A stretch of 64,000 nucleotides of DNA, taken from Mesaphorura yosii. Lineage: Eukaryota > Arthropoda > Collembola > Poduromorpha > Tullbergiidae. Positions 1 to 13,600 of this stretch are shown one piece after another. Location of the stretch: contig WIXG01000178.1 of NCBI GenBank assembly GCA_009869945.1, positions 1 to 64,000 of the forward strand. The letters run 5' to 3'. The notes beneath the pieces are model-generated. The model saw only the letters and a program-made list of their open reading frames with translations. It was not told the DNA's origin and ran no database searches. The position numbers were made by a program, and so were the translations under genes. The first letter of the stretch is position 1; every line of letters starts with the position of its first letter.

Positions 1-1395
1 AACTGTATTTCAAGTGTGTGTATAGCATCAAGTGTATCACGAACTGTGTGCATATAATTCAATAGTACATAACACTTCTCTATATCGCAGCTATTCCCCC
101 CTCATACACCAGCACGATGCAATGCGTTTTTCACGGTCTTGGGCTTGAGTTGTTAGTTGAATCGTAAATGCTAACAACGGGGTGAATGATGGAGGAATTC
201 AGTTCATAATCTCGTGTTTGCTGTACGCTGCGTTGTGTCAAAAGCCACTAGAATCTATATTTATTAGACATGAGACGATGATAGCCAGGATAAAGCACCA
301 GAACACAGCAAAACATGCTGCAGTATAGAAAAGAATGAAAGAGTTGGATGACCATGAACTTATGTCATCTCGTCCATGTAAAATATTTTGAGAAAAGGAG
401 TTGCAGCGCGATGCAAGATGCGCTGCTCGATAATGCAAATGCAAACAAGACGTGCTTCACAATCCGTGGCATGGCACGGTGCATTGTGTTGGAAATATCA
501 ACAAATTCCGTCAAGTCAATCATATGCACTGTAAAACTGCGATGCAGCGCAGTGCGCCTTGTTTTTGAATTATGAATGTGACATCATAAGATATTACCGG
601 CCGGCCGGTCGTGCATCTTCCCTTCCACTAATTGCAAAGTGTAATGCGTTGCGTTGCAAAGATTGTTCTCCAAGAAATCTTGTTGGAAACAAATTTATTG
701 CCCTGCATTCAAAGCACCGTGGCAGTTGGGTTCGGGCTTGTGCAATTCTATTCGCCTGTCTGGCCAGTATATTGCGTTGCAATGTCATTTGCCATTTTCA
801 TTTTCAATGCGTCCTCTCCCTTTGTTTAAAAACCATCGGATGTGAGGCTGTTTAGCTGTCGAGGTCTTTTGTTGTTCACCAGCAGATTTGTCATCCAAAG
901 CCAAACCAAGCAAAGCAACGCAGTCTTTGCTATTTGCATAACAATTGATTTCGCACAGCCATCCTGACTGCCTATGAGCTATGAGGCTTTGACTCCATCC
1001 ATCCGCGTTAATAATGCAGAATTACAGACTCAAATGGAACGAGTTTTTTTACAAGGTTCAATTATTTATTGTAGTGCGCTTTTAATCCTGAAACTAAAAC
1101 TCCTGCTCAATGCTTTGAAGTTGTGGACGCTATCGTACGTCTTCAATTTCGAAGTTTGCCGAATTGGCGAGCGAGGAGTGATTGTATACTTACGCTTTGT
1201 CAGGGAATCAGAACCCTCACTTTGACAAAGCCACAACCCTGCGACAGTTTAAGCATTAATAGAGGAAGTTCTCTTTATTGACCGTAATCAAGACTAAAAT
1301 AAAGCGAACCGACTCCGTGGCGTATTTCAGAGAGGGTCTTTGTTATTGGTGGAATAATTATTTATTAGGCTTGAATGTGGTGTCTGACTGTGTGA
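1..1395. other. gene-poor stretch
   Basis: I see no supported gene here. Open frames are short, overlap on both strands and have biased or cysteine-rich compositions typical of chance frames in AT-rich DNA. No RNA gene, TIR or long tandem repeat was recognised. Confidence 0.5.
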
Positions 1396-1650
1396 AACCT
1401 TCTTCGCCATACCTCGTGCGATATCATTTCTGATTATAATAATGCTAATGGAGTCGAGAGCGAATCGGGCTCCACGCCGCCGCCGCTGCCGCACGAGAAG
1501 CCTGGACGAGCGAAATTGCACGCGTACTTGAACGATGTGGGCGAGGCACTGCACTTCTGGCGGTCAGTTTGTTCGTCAGCCGCGCTCGCTCGTCATGTCG
1601 TGCTGCTTTCCGACGAAATCACGGACGATGGGAGTTGTTGTTCATGCTAA
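1396..1650 (+). CDS. possible internal coding exon, unidentified
   Basis: An open frame without a Met runs from just after a TGA (1393-1395) to a TAA at 1648-1650, in a locally CpG-rich and GC-rich island (about 1450-1640) unlike its AT-rich surroundings. The middle part reads like protein: a Ser/Pro-rich segment, then HEKPGRAKLHAYLNDVGEA and LHFWR. A donor-like CG|GTCAGT occurs at 1561-1568, so the exon could end at 1562; the 5' splice boundary is not clear. I do not recognise the family. It could be an exon of a gene starting upstream of the window, or a CpG-rich regulatory island that happens to be open. Confidence 0.25.
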   Translation, partial: NLLRHTSCDIISDYNNANGVESESGSTPPPLPHEKPGRAKLHAYLNDVGEALHFWRSVCSSAALARHVVLLSDEITDDGSCCSC

Positions 1651-4600
1651 ATTAACAGGACCATGCACGGACTGCATGCAATCGATTAAGAGCAATGAGC
1701 AGTGTACGCCGGTCCAATATTACTCGAATTTCATCCACAGGCACCTTGATCTCATGCTTCATGCCGTGTTTCCTTCATTCCATCATCCACCCGTCCGCCA
1801 TATGCCATACGCTCGTTTTGCCTTTCCTCGATCGTGTTTCCTTCGGATTATTGCATCACAACAGGCTAAATGCGTCCTCCGCTTCATTACAGCCTGCACT
1901 CATCCTCATTCATACGCACTGCATTGGAATTGGTCTTTTGGAGATGAAACAAAAGGGAACGGCGTACGTGGTCAAGTGCGTGGAGGGAGACAGTCTGTAT
2001 TTGAAGAACAATCTCAGCTTCAGTCGTGGCCGCGGCCGTGGCTATTTATTTATCTGTCTTGTTAAAGGAAGTAAGTGGAAATGGAGAGGATATCATTGCA
2101 GTGCAGTGCAATAGCAAGCGAGGAAGGAAATATCAAATGTTGTCCACACTTTTTCACTCTCTTCATATTCATCATCGGAAAAGGGCGCTGGTATGGCTGG
2201 CGTAAGAGCAGCGTGCATCTTCTTCCAAAGGGTTGCGCCGTAGCAAATGGAAGCCAGGTTGATGAAAAATGACCCGATATGAATCAAAACATGCTTCACA
2301 GCATCCATTCTCATTTCTCATGAATGTACGCATTATTTGCTGCTATTTTTAACTTCTGTCTCGACATTTGCTTGAGAAATGATGGCAAGAAATGCGAACT
2401 TTATTGACTACCATTCATTCAACGATGTTTTGGCATTTTAAGTTTGATTTGGGTATCAATCGTCAGATTTCAACCACGCCCAGTTCATATTTTCCGTTCT
2501 GAGCTGAGCCCAAGTCAGTACAGCCAGGATTCAGTTTGCAGTCGTTTCGTCATGCATGGCAGTGGCAGTTCGCAGTATTCAGTGGACTAGAACAATTTAA
2601 TACAATTATATATCAGATTTGAATTTCTGCGTTCACAGCCACTGACTTTACTCTGCCTTGCGTTGGCTTGCCAGTGCAAAGTATTGGTTTCATTCCACTG
2701 GTCTCTCTCTGCTACGTGTGTTGGCAACGGAATTTTCTGATCTTGCCAGATTTTTATCCATGCGCAATATTCTCCAGCAGAACTCTTCCGTTCCCGTTCC
2801 GTTCCTGTTGTTTATTGTAAAATATCGCTATGGCTGGAGGAGATGCGAGCAAGCAAGAGAAGTCGGCGAGAGGAGATGAAGAGACAGAGGAGAAGAAATG
2901 GGCAAATGGTTGGGTTTCTAGCTAGCCTAGGCAAACAGGCACGGAATTCGGTTGGAATTATTGATTTATCAAAGAGCTACAATCCCACGTCCCAAAACGC
3001 TACGCTGCTCCCGAGACTCTTTCAGTTCAACGTGCCCAACGTTCCTAAGTTTACACTCGTTCTTGGAACTGGAAGGCTTATGTTATGTCTCTGCTGGACA
3101 AGTGCAGACGGAGACGAGGGAGTCTTACACTGTTTGATTATTCTGGTGAACGCCGGTCCATGCTCGTGTTTTCTACTCGTCGTTTAGGTCGTTTCCACTT
3201 GTCTAATTTCCGGTCTTTCTGGTTCAAGATCAAGAAAAGTATTTTATAGGATAAATCCAGCAAAGTTTACTGCCCCTGCTTTGTTTTGTAGTTTTCACTC
3301 CTGAGGCCTCGCACTTCGCACACGTGCGAGGGCTGGCAAACTGTGAAAATTCTTGGGTTGTGATTTTATGGCCCCATCCTGCGATTTGCGACTTTAGCTC
3401 TTGTCTGCCTTTAAATAACCCGTTTTAGTTGCGCCAATGCACTTTCATTTTAGTCGCTCGTGTCTCCGATCGTAAATAATCTGCTGAAAAAGGAATGGAA
3501 TTCCAACTGCAAATGCAAATGAATTGCAGCGAACTTTAATAACAATAACAAAGCTGAACGTCGGGCTGGCATGCGTTTCGAGTGCGTACTTCCGTAATCA
3601 GTTGAATTGTACGAGTGCATGTTTTTATAAATAAATACCAACGTCGTTAAATGTTTGCCAAACAAAATTATTGCTGTTGCCGTTTAAATTGCCGTAGATT
3701 TTAGGTTTTGGTAAAATATCTCCCTGCTGTTGCTGCAGAGATGAGAGATCGACAATAGAGCTTGCTGGCAAACAGGAACACGACATGCGATGTGTCCATA
3801 AAAATTGTTATATGGGCGCTTTCTGTGTTATAATTATGCATTCAGCCGTTTTGCAATACCTGCACGCATTTTCTGGCAAGATTCAACACAGAAATAGAAA
3901 CTGCCAGCCGCAGTCACGTATGTGCATACGCGATTCGAACTGAAAAAGGAAGTTTGTTTACTGTTCACGCCAAAACCAGCAGCAGCAGCGGCAGAAGAAT
4001 TTTCTCGGGAAAGGGTTCGGTTCGGTCGGTGCAATACGAAGTGGAGGCTCGGAAAGGCGAGACAAGAAGACGAAAGACGAAGCACGGAAACGGGCAGAAA
4101 TAATATTAGTCAAAGGAAGGGAAAACATTATTGCTACTTTGGCCAAAATAACTTGACTTGACGCGAAGGCGACGTCTTTCGCCGTGCTACACTGCACTGC
4201 ACATAAGTCATACAATGAATGAATAGATCCAATTCTGAGCTGGTTATTTATATTAGGAAGGCGAGCAGGCAGGGCAGCAGATTTGTGCGTTAAATAATTG
4301 CTTGAAGCTTGAATAATGACACCTACGTGCTGGAAGGTAAAGTGTGAAGAATTAAGAGATGCCTGCCTGCCTGCATGCTTTTTAATGTTTACATGCACGC
4401 TTGGCCGAGCGGAGATGTGTAAGCGCATTGTTTTAATCGAATCAGACGGGACGCAAAACGGCGACTAGCGACTTGGGACTTGTGCCTCGGATCTCGAAAG
4501 ACGGCTCGGCTCGACGTTGGACTTTGTTTTGTATTTTGTGATTGCGTGAGCACAGTGCATAAGCAAACGACACTTGGCATTTGTTGCTCTCATTTGGAGA

Positions 4601-7600
4601 CAATTATTTCGTATGCACAGCCCAGCAAGCAGGCAAAACAGGCGAGCAGGGTTGCCAATTAAACGTTTTTGTAGTCGCAGTCGCGGCGCAGCTAATTAAC
4701 AATGCACACTTGGCTCAATACGTTAATGAGCGCCATTGCCGTGCTGTACCGCTCCGTGTGCGACGCCATCGCAGATTTGGCCATGGTCTTTTTTATTTAA
4801 TTACTTGACGGGTTTCTGTTTTCGCTAACGCATCCGGAAAGTTTGCAGCGCGACGCTTTTGCTTTGAGTTTCACCCGGTGTTTACTCAGAATTGCGACGC
4901 AGATGTTGCCCGGACTTCATATCCAGCGAAACTTTTTGTGCTGTCAATTGAACGAGCGATGAGTGATGACAATGAAAACGACGCGTGTTAATGTTTATAG
5001 CTTGTTGGAAACAGTAGAGAATTGGTGGCCATTTGGAGAGTTTATTCTGGAAGTTCAGCATCGCATTAATAATGCCTGTCTGACCAAGAAGCCATACCAA
5101 GGATTTTATTGACAAGAAAAGTTTCGCAGGTTTGCTGTTGCTGTTTGCAAAATTGATATAGATAAAAATTCATCAAGTTTTTGCTGTCTCAGACTACATT
5201 TTGCAAAGTTTGCTTTCAGATGCCTGCCTGTCTTTAATTGTTCTTTTATATCGATTGCAAATACCAAATTGTGAACCTCAAATTCAACCGCTAGTAATTG
5301 TATTGTATTGTATCAAGATTTCATCACAGATAAACACCGCTCCATGTTAAGGAAATGAAAAATGCAAAAGCAATACGCAAGAATTTGTTTCTTGTTTGTG
5401 AGGCCTTGTTCGAGGCTTGTAAAGGAATTTCAAGAGCAAATTACAGCACCGCATGTCAGAGATAGTTATTTCAGATAATGCGTGGGGGAAGTGCGTACGA
5501 GCTCCAAAATAATGAGTCTTACGCCTCGGCTGGCTAAAAATACACGTGCTGCATCGATCTAACAAATAACCTGTGATTATTAGCCATTCAATACTTCCAC
5601 GCCAACTGCGCCTCGGAGCGAGTTCAGAGCATTATCCGACCAGCGCAACGTGAAACTGAAGAATTTTGAACTTGAACTACTAAAATGAGCATAATTCTCT
5701 TTCTCTTATTCTCTGAATTTAGAAAACGAAGAGAACTGACATGAAACCAAGCATTTTAATGCCATTGAAACTCGAAGAGCTTGGCTTAGCTTACCCTTTG
5801 AACTCTACGAAGTACTTGCATGGGATTGGAAAGGTCCTCTCTTCTTTAAGCATACTTTCCTCTGCATTCTTGAGTGTCAAGAGTTAAAAAACCTCTCTTT
5901 ACATGACCAACAACTCATAATTTCTTAAATTCCGCTTTGCTCATTATGAGCCATTGTTACGAAATGCCTGAGTTTGCGTCGCTCAATAAATCATTTCGCT
6001 CGCAAATTACACGCAGGACGCAGAGGTCGACATACAATAAGAATATTGCATTGCAAATTAGAGCAGCAGAGGCAACTTGCACTCGTGTTATGAGTGAGAA
6101 TCAATAATTTTATGGCTTTGCCCAGCGTATTCTCAATCTTTGACTCCAAACCTTCCCAGATAACCCTTGCTTTGGCTGCAGTTGTTCATTTCGAATCGTG
6201 TGTAGCAAAGCTGGCATCCCGAGAACATTCCCTACGAATTATGTAAGCGTTAATAATCGGAATGCCCAAACAGAAATTACGCTGATTAGCCTCGGTGGCA
6301 TGTCGTCATGGCAGAAGATTTTGTAAACAGGAGACCTCACGTTGATGGTCGTGTTTATTTGTTCTCTGGGCAAAGAGAAAGTCGTGAGTTTAATTGAAAA
6401 ACACCAAAGTCGTAAAATATGTAAAATACTCAAGCAGTCTGCCATGCACAGCACATAAATCATCATCGGCGTACTTGCTATTTTATGACTAAAGAGTAGG
6501 AAAATAAAAGACATGCCGTTAGTTTATGAGCACATGGCGAAATCAAGCGAGCATTAATGAAATGAGCAAACAGAACAAACATAAGTAATTATTTTTCAAT
6601 TTGCATAGTGCATTATTCAATTTCGTAGCATCACTCGAAAATTGACCCGACCTGATCACAGCCCCAATCGCCTTAGTTAAGGTACACACGTGTATTTTAG
6701 TATTGGCAATTATCCTTGGAGTTTTACTACTTTCAAACTGTGACTACGTGGTTTACGACTAATTTTATTGTAGTTCAATAATTGAGATTGCCATTGCGCT
6801 TTTGCCCAGGCTTGGCCCGACAAATTTTATTGGCGCGTGGTGCAATCAAGGGCATAAGACGAGGAAATTTCGACATTTAGCTTATTTGTGGTTGGCTTTT
6901 AGAGCGGACAGTGGACGCGTTTTTAAAGAAAATGGATCACCCTCAATGCCAACGAAGCCCACGTTCGGTTAATGAGACCAGTGCTGTGCCGCGCTCGTAT
7001 GGCTTAGATTTCTCTTTCTCAAAAAAAATTCCAGCCCAACCCTTCAAATTTCTGCAGCACGGCGAGCCAGCCTCGTGTAATCTCTTCTGTTTACCAGACC
7101 GAAAATTTGACTTTTGACAATGCACAGATTCCATTACATCATTCGCGCCTTGCGTCTTCATCCTCACATTACTCGCATTGCTAGAGCAGCAAGACAAATA
7201 GAAGGCGTGCTAAACTGACATGCATTGCTGTAAATCCATTTTTATTATGAAGAGCAGCTTTAAGCTTCCTTAAATGGTATTCTGTTCTGTGTGAGGGAAT
7301 GAATGAACCATTCACGCATTCAGAACGAAAGCAAGTCAGTAACGTAATCGCCATCTTGGCAACAATGCTCGTGTAGCTGTAAGTTAGATTATTTTTATTA
7401 TTGCAAAGATTTAATAAGAGAAGAGACTGTAAACGCGTAATGGTATTTAAGAACTGAATTTATTCGTCCTCACATTTCCTCCACCTGAGCAGAAAATGCA
7501 GTTGAGATACGCGTCACCACGCCGGCATTCTTCCCGGTCGGCTTTTGGTGCTTGCATGCTTGATGAGGGTATTTAAAATGTGTAATCAGTTGGCTAACCA

Positions 7601-10600
7601 TTAAAATATGAAAATGTGGACAACATAATACAAAGAAGATGAAGATGAAACCCTAAACACTAACCACGCTCATGGTCTTTTTGCATTCGGCGTTATGCAT
7701 GCTGCAAAGATTTCATAAGATTTAAAAATTATTCTTCTCTGTTCTCACAGTTATTTTCTTGACTGAATTATAATTTGACCGTTGAACTTTTGCTGATGAG
7801 AAGAATTGCATTGCATCGTGAAAGCAGTGCAATGCGCGAATTTTTCTCTCCTCACTTTAATTGCACAACATCTTAAAGGTGCAAGTTACGCATGCAAGTT
7901 ACAAGTTGCGAGTTGCATTGCATGTTTTGCAGTGTGCGGATTTCAGTCACGACTGACCGGGAAGGGCAGAGCAGAATCTGTCTGTGAGGGTATCGATTCG
8001 CTATTCGCAGAAATGATTACGTGCTGGCCGTGGGAGTGCGTGCAACAATCGCGTATGACGTATTTTTGTATGCTCGACTGATTAAAAGATTGCGGGTCCC
8101 GTTAGACAACAATTGAATCTATTTGGAAGTCGAACTGTGACGAGCAATAAGCAAAAGCAATAGCGAGGATGTAAGCCAACCGAATTATTCCGTAACGCAA
8201 TTGCAATTGGGCGATTGTCCACGTCCGTACGCGTAGGACGCTGCGTAGTACAAATCTTGGCTGAGTATCATCACGTATTGTAATGGTGAGGATTGGTCTC
8301 GTGTAGTGAATTGTATCAAACTGATGGAGTGCTCATTTGCAGCGCAGTTTGCAGGAGAAATAAATAAAATAAATAAACCACCTTATTCTTTTGTTGTCTC
8401 GCCATCTTCATCATCATCTTCATTTGTCGTTGCGCTGCCATGTCAGGCATTGTTCAGCCAACCGAGCTGATATTTTGTTCCTGTGGAGTAAGGGACAAAT
8501 AATATTCGACTTGGACTAAGAACGTCTTTAACAAGTCTCATTTGAATTGATTTATGATCGGTTTGGAAAATAATACAAGTCACAATGGACATCGAAATAA
8601 ATTCTGGTAACGAGCTGTGGTGTGAAGAGCGACTGCAGTTGGCAATTGTGGATTCTGAATAAATTTTATTGCTGACACAGTACAATTGTACACCGTACAC
8701 GCATCGGTGTTTGGATAACACCGCTTAACTTATGATATAAACTCTTGGTCATTGACTTGCGTGTCGGCCGGACTTGACTCGTTGCAAGCTGAAGCAGAGA
8801 AAGGCTGCGCTGCGCTAAGAGAAAGACGGGCAACTCAACTTTTGCTTCGACTCGAAGATGTTCATTTCAAGTGTGCGTATCTTTTTACATCAATTCAATA
8901 CTTTTTGCTCTTCATCTTTTATCTCTTCACGGGTTACAAAGAGAATTAACATCCACGAAAAGCCATTGTCTTTGGTATGTTGGTACAAGCGTAAGTGATT
9001 AAACGCTCTTAGTCACATTTCAAGTAGGTTTTCTGGAAGATGTGTGAATTTATTCGTGAAATGCGTACGTGTCATTATACTCTGAATTATCACTCTTGAA
9101 AGACTCGCAAATATTGCAATGTCAGTGCCAAATTGCTAAATTACCGCACTGCTTCCGTTTGGTCACGTTCAGCGCCGCGGTCTGCTCTGGCGTTTTGCAA
9201 TTTTAGTGCTACTCTGCTACTGCCTGTCACTGCTTAATGGAAGTGGAAGCTCAAACTGCTGGCCGTGCCATTAACTTGTCCTTTGATTGCGTTTGCAGTT
9301 TTCGGATTCTAACCATCAAGTGCAGTTCGAGCTCGAGATGTATACGGTGTACGTGATCCTCTTTGGATCATTCGCAGCCACCGGGACGCGATGAAGCGGT
9401 GCGTCTGACAAAGAATATCAATGTCAATGTCCAACCTTCCCAATTCGCTTGCCAACCGTGAGCAAATAATGCTCAACATTCAGCAAATAGCTGCCAGCAT
9501 TTGCCTTATGCGTAACTTTGACATGTGGACGAACTTTTTTGGAGTCTGTTGATCCACGAAATTATCACATTGCATCATTGCCCAGCAATTGCCTTCCTTG
9601 GCTTGGTGCTCGATTGCCATGTTGATTCTTTCTTAATTTCGAAGGTTTGAAAAGGACATGTGGCTGCAGGCGACGAGGCACCGACTCCGATTGATTTTGA
9701 ACTTTGCAATCGCAATTATACTAGAACGTCTGGCGGCTGCTGTCAACTGGTTTATCATCCCATTGAAACTTGATACAGAAGTCTACGGACAGACAGTGCG
9801 TGCTTGCGTACGCGTACGACTGAAATTCTCAGACTTGTCCATTTTCAGCCAGCCGCAGCGTAGAAGCAAATGTGGTAGTGCTGTGTTACGGAATCAATAA
9901 TTACACGCCTTGACGTATTTGGACCGATGGACATTACGTAAAACTTAAAACAATGAGGTGGCAAAACTCGAAACAAGACGCACTCGTTTTGATAAATAGA
10001 TTAAGGCTGAGACAAATTGCTCTTTACCAATAGCAAGAAACGAGTCGTCGACAACCACCACATTTCATTTTGTATTCTTCACGTCGACGTTGACTCCGTC
10101 TGGTCTCGTTTGTTGCTTTCGTATGGGTTCACTTACACCTGCAATATTTCATTGTCGTGTCGGACATTCTCTTGTCTTTCTTTGGACTTGAGTTTGTGAC
10201 TCGAATTCGTCCTATTCACCACAGATATGTGAATTGCGGGTCTTCTTTTTCAAAGAAACTATGAATCATAAAAGCAACACTCGAACATTTTGCACTCGGC
10301 ATTGTTAATTGCGATAAATAATTACCTTGCACACACTTTCTGAATGAACAATGTCTAATTGCGCCGAGTTGCGCCTTTTTACATCTTTCGTGTGTGGATT
10401 TTTCCTTTTGTCGCAGTCCTCCTAATTGAACATTAACGCTTGAATGTTTTGCCGTTGTCACATGTAAAGGACAATTTGTGACAACAGCCGACAGGGCTAC
10501 CACGCCACAACAATTAATACTCATAATCATAAGAAGTTGACAAAATGTGGTTTATTAAATTGCTGTGCACTTTTTACGGGCGTGGGCTGCAAAAACAAAT

Positions 10601-13600
10601 TGCTCCTTAATCGCTTGCTTTTCTTTTATAACTGCACATTGTAGAATTTCCGAGCGTAATAGTGTGGGAGTTATTTTCATCGTGTCGAAGGTTAATTCCA
10701 ATGCAAGCCCAGCCATCCTGAACGTATTACATTTCTTTGCCGTCTGTCGCCTGCCGCCATATTCTATTTCAATTTCGTATCAGGTGCCATTTCGCTCCAA
10801 GGATTGAGTCATTGTCGTCTATCGCGTTTTTAGCGAAATCAACCACACAGACAAAGTCACAGCAACAATAAGTTGGGGACTTGAATCCCAGGAACTTCGG
10901 AATGAGAGTGAATGAATGAATAAGTGAACAAGCAGGATCATGTTTATGGCCTGGTTTCTGTTCTGTTTAACTGCTTGCAATATGACTCAATTTGTCACAT
11001 CTTTTCTTCAGGAAGAGTCGACAATTAAACTGGTTCAGACAGTTCCGAATCGTGCAGAACCTGCCTTGCCTCTTATACAAATTAATACCATGCTCGAATT
11101 TAAAGTAAGTTGCCACCCACACGCAGAAAAACGAATGTGTCTCACCGCACGCATGCCTGATTTCCAATTTCAGTATAGCAAGACATGGCAGACGATGACA
11201 TGATTGCTTGTAAACATGGCGTGGCGTGCAATTGACAAGATGCAAACACACAACGTCTCAATCGCAATCAAACCTCTGTCTTCAAGCGCGATGCGCGATA
11301 ACAAACATTTCCATTCATTTCCCACATGTTGTGAAAACTTTAAAATTTTGTGCGTATGCGTACAATACGAATCCAAATGCAATGCAAATTAATATGATTA
11401 GAATGTCGGATAGTTATTAAACTTATGACGAATGAAAGTTTGGCTCAAGTATTTATTTTTACTTTTTATCCACTTTACAGATTCGTGGCGAGAAAAGAGG
11501 TAGCGAGAGATTGAAGCTTTCCATTTTGAATCGGGCCATTTCGATTGGGACAAAGATTTCTGGCCGGGACAACTGACGAGGTAAGATTCACGATAAGATA
11601 TCGCCGGCATTTCATTTACGCATACTCGCATACGGTGCAGATAAAATTTTGCATGGGGCCATTTACGATGTGAAAGATTGTTGAGGATTAAGTGTTTAAT
11701 TCATGCCCGTAATGACAAAGACACGGCCTGCCTCGTATTTATGTCTGGTGCTCAGATTATAAAGACATTAAGTTTGCATCTCGACGATTTAATGGAGCAA
11801 GTGTCAAATAAAAGCGTGGATTATTCTGAATCCCGTCGGTTAAGAGCTTAAATGCGTCTTCGCCCTCATAATTTTGTAGTTTATTCGCAGCTCGGCGTTA
11901 GTCGGTGAATGAAAAGTGAAAACCGCTTCATGTTTCGTGTGCTTCGAGCATTAATTCCCATCAGAATGCGGTTGGTCGTTGAGTTGAGGAACTCTTCACC
12001 TTTTCGTTTCATAATTCTGTTTTCTCACACTCACTGCACACTGAACACCAATTGCCACGGCACAACCACCTCACTAAACTTGTTTTCGGTTTCATTCAAT
12101 TACGTGAGAAGTGGCACCTCCACGTTGTCAGTCAAACTGAACGTTTAGTGAACAAGTGCAGTGCAAAAAGCTGAAACCGTACTTTATTGGCATATTAAAA
12201 TCTCCGTAATTACGGTAGTAGTTTTGAGAGTGAAGGGTCGCGTCGCGGTTTTGAAAATGAACAGCGACGCGATGGATTTCTATAGGGTAAACCAGTTTCA
12301 TCTGTCGGCTGACCGTAGCAGTAGCAATCAGCAGCTCATCTCATCTGAACTTAATTAAAGTAGAATAACGCAGCGTAGCGTAGCATCAGCGCTCTGCGGT
12401 GACGCCGATGCCAGTGTAATTTTGCGTGCAAAAACAAGAAAGAAGTGTTTAACGGTAATATTTTTTGCTCTTTGTTGCATTTCGAGTTTCTTTGATTAGT
12501 GAGGACGAGATTGAGTCTGAACTTCTTGTTCTCATATTTTCGTTTTCATTCGAGGCGAGAGAGTAAACGAAGAAGACTTCCGGTAGCATGGCACCTCGAG
12601 AACTGCTCTTGAGACTTGAGCCAGATGAGAGGATCTTCAGACACCGGGATTATGGCAATGGGAATCATGGATTTCGCGCTGCTGTCGCTGTCAGATCCTC
12701 TTATCCGTCTTCTGTCATCTTTGTGGACAGGTTCTTAGCTTCTCTATGGTTGCTGCTCATAAATTGCAAATCTTCCCCACTAATTAAATCTTTGTGCAAA
12801 AATGCCATGTCTTTTTTGCCGCAAGTATTTTTGTTGGTAAAGTGGATGACCACTTATTAGTTTTTATTGCAAAGTGATTTTTTCACACATTTCATGTTAC
12901 GTAAAAATAATAAAGGAATTTGGTCTGAGTTTTTCATGTGCTTGGTGGCTTAGCCATGAACGTGATTTTTAGTCGGTTCCGGAAGAAATTGGAAGATGCG
13001 AGAGTGAGGAGAAACTGTATTTATAATTTCAAATGCCGTTCCGAGTCTAATGTGAGTGGCGAACTTTCAAGTGGATAGACTTCGAGAAACCCCTTCAACT
13101 CGGGTACTTGTACTCGGCATTAAGCGACTGGTTTGTTCGATGACAGCGACAACGACGCGACATGATTCAAGATTTCAAGCTCAAGTTCGGTTCAAATCAG
13201 GAAATGAATGCACTTCTTTGGCAGAATGCAGACTGCGGGCAGACAGTCGCCGTGCTGAGATTTGAATACGGCAATCAGAAAAATACGGCACTGCACGGCC
13301 GTTTGTCTTCCTTATCTCATTGTCACTTGTTCATTAAGCACGGGCTTAGACTATCATTATCCACTCACCGCCACTTGAGTCTGCAGGCGCAAAGACTGCT
13401 CACAGTTCAAGCTGCAGACTGGCAAGGTTACTGGCTAGGTTGAACTCATAACGAGTAACGACGGTCCGCGAATAATTAAGACCCGTCTGGTTCTTGGCTT
13501 GCGCTCTTAATCCTAATGATGCAAGACTTGATCGTACTGTGATGCTGTACTTGCTGAGCCCATTATGGACATGAACGTTATAAAATGGGTGTGAATTGTT

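Noticed and set aside
1535-2114. Overlapping 176- and 139-codon open frames on the plus strand
   Set aside because: Cys/His/Phe-rich content with no motif, two frames open at once and no coding character outside the CpG-rich piece at the left; likely chance.
2830-2922. Short frame starting MAGGDASKQEKS in a purine-rich stretch
   Set aside because: Only about 30 codons, biased by the purine-rich repeat, and with no exon to join.
4401-4460. TTGGCCGAGCGG looks like the A box of a tRNA-Leu or tRNA-Ser
   Set aside because: No matching B box (GGTTCRANTCC) and no acceptor stem at the right distance.
12588-12860. 90-codon open frame starting MAPRELLLRLEPDE
   Set aside because: The first part looks protein-like, but the rest is hydrophobic low-quality sequence and no splice-compatible neighbour exon or family was found.
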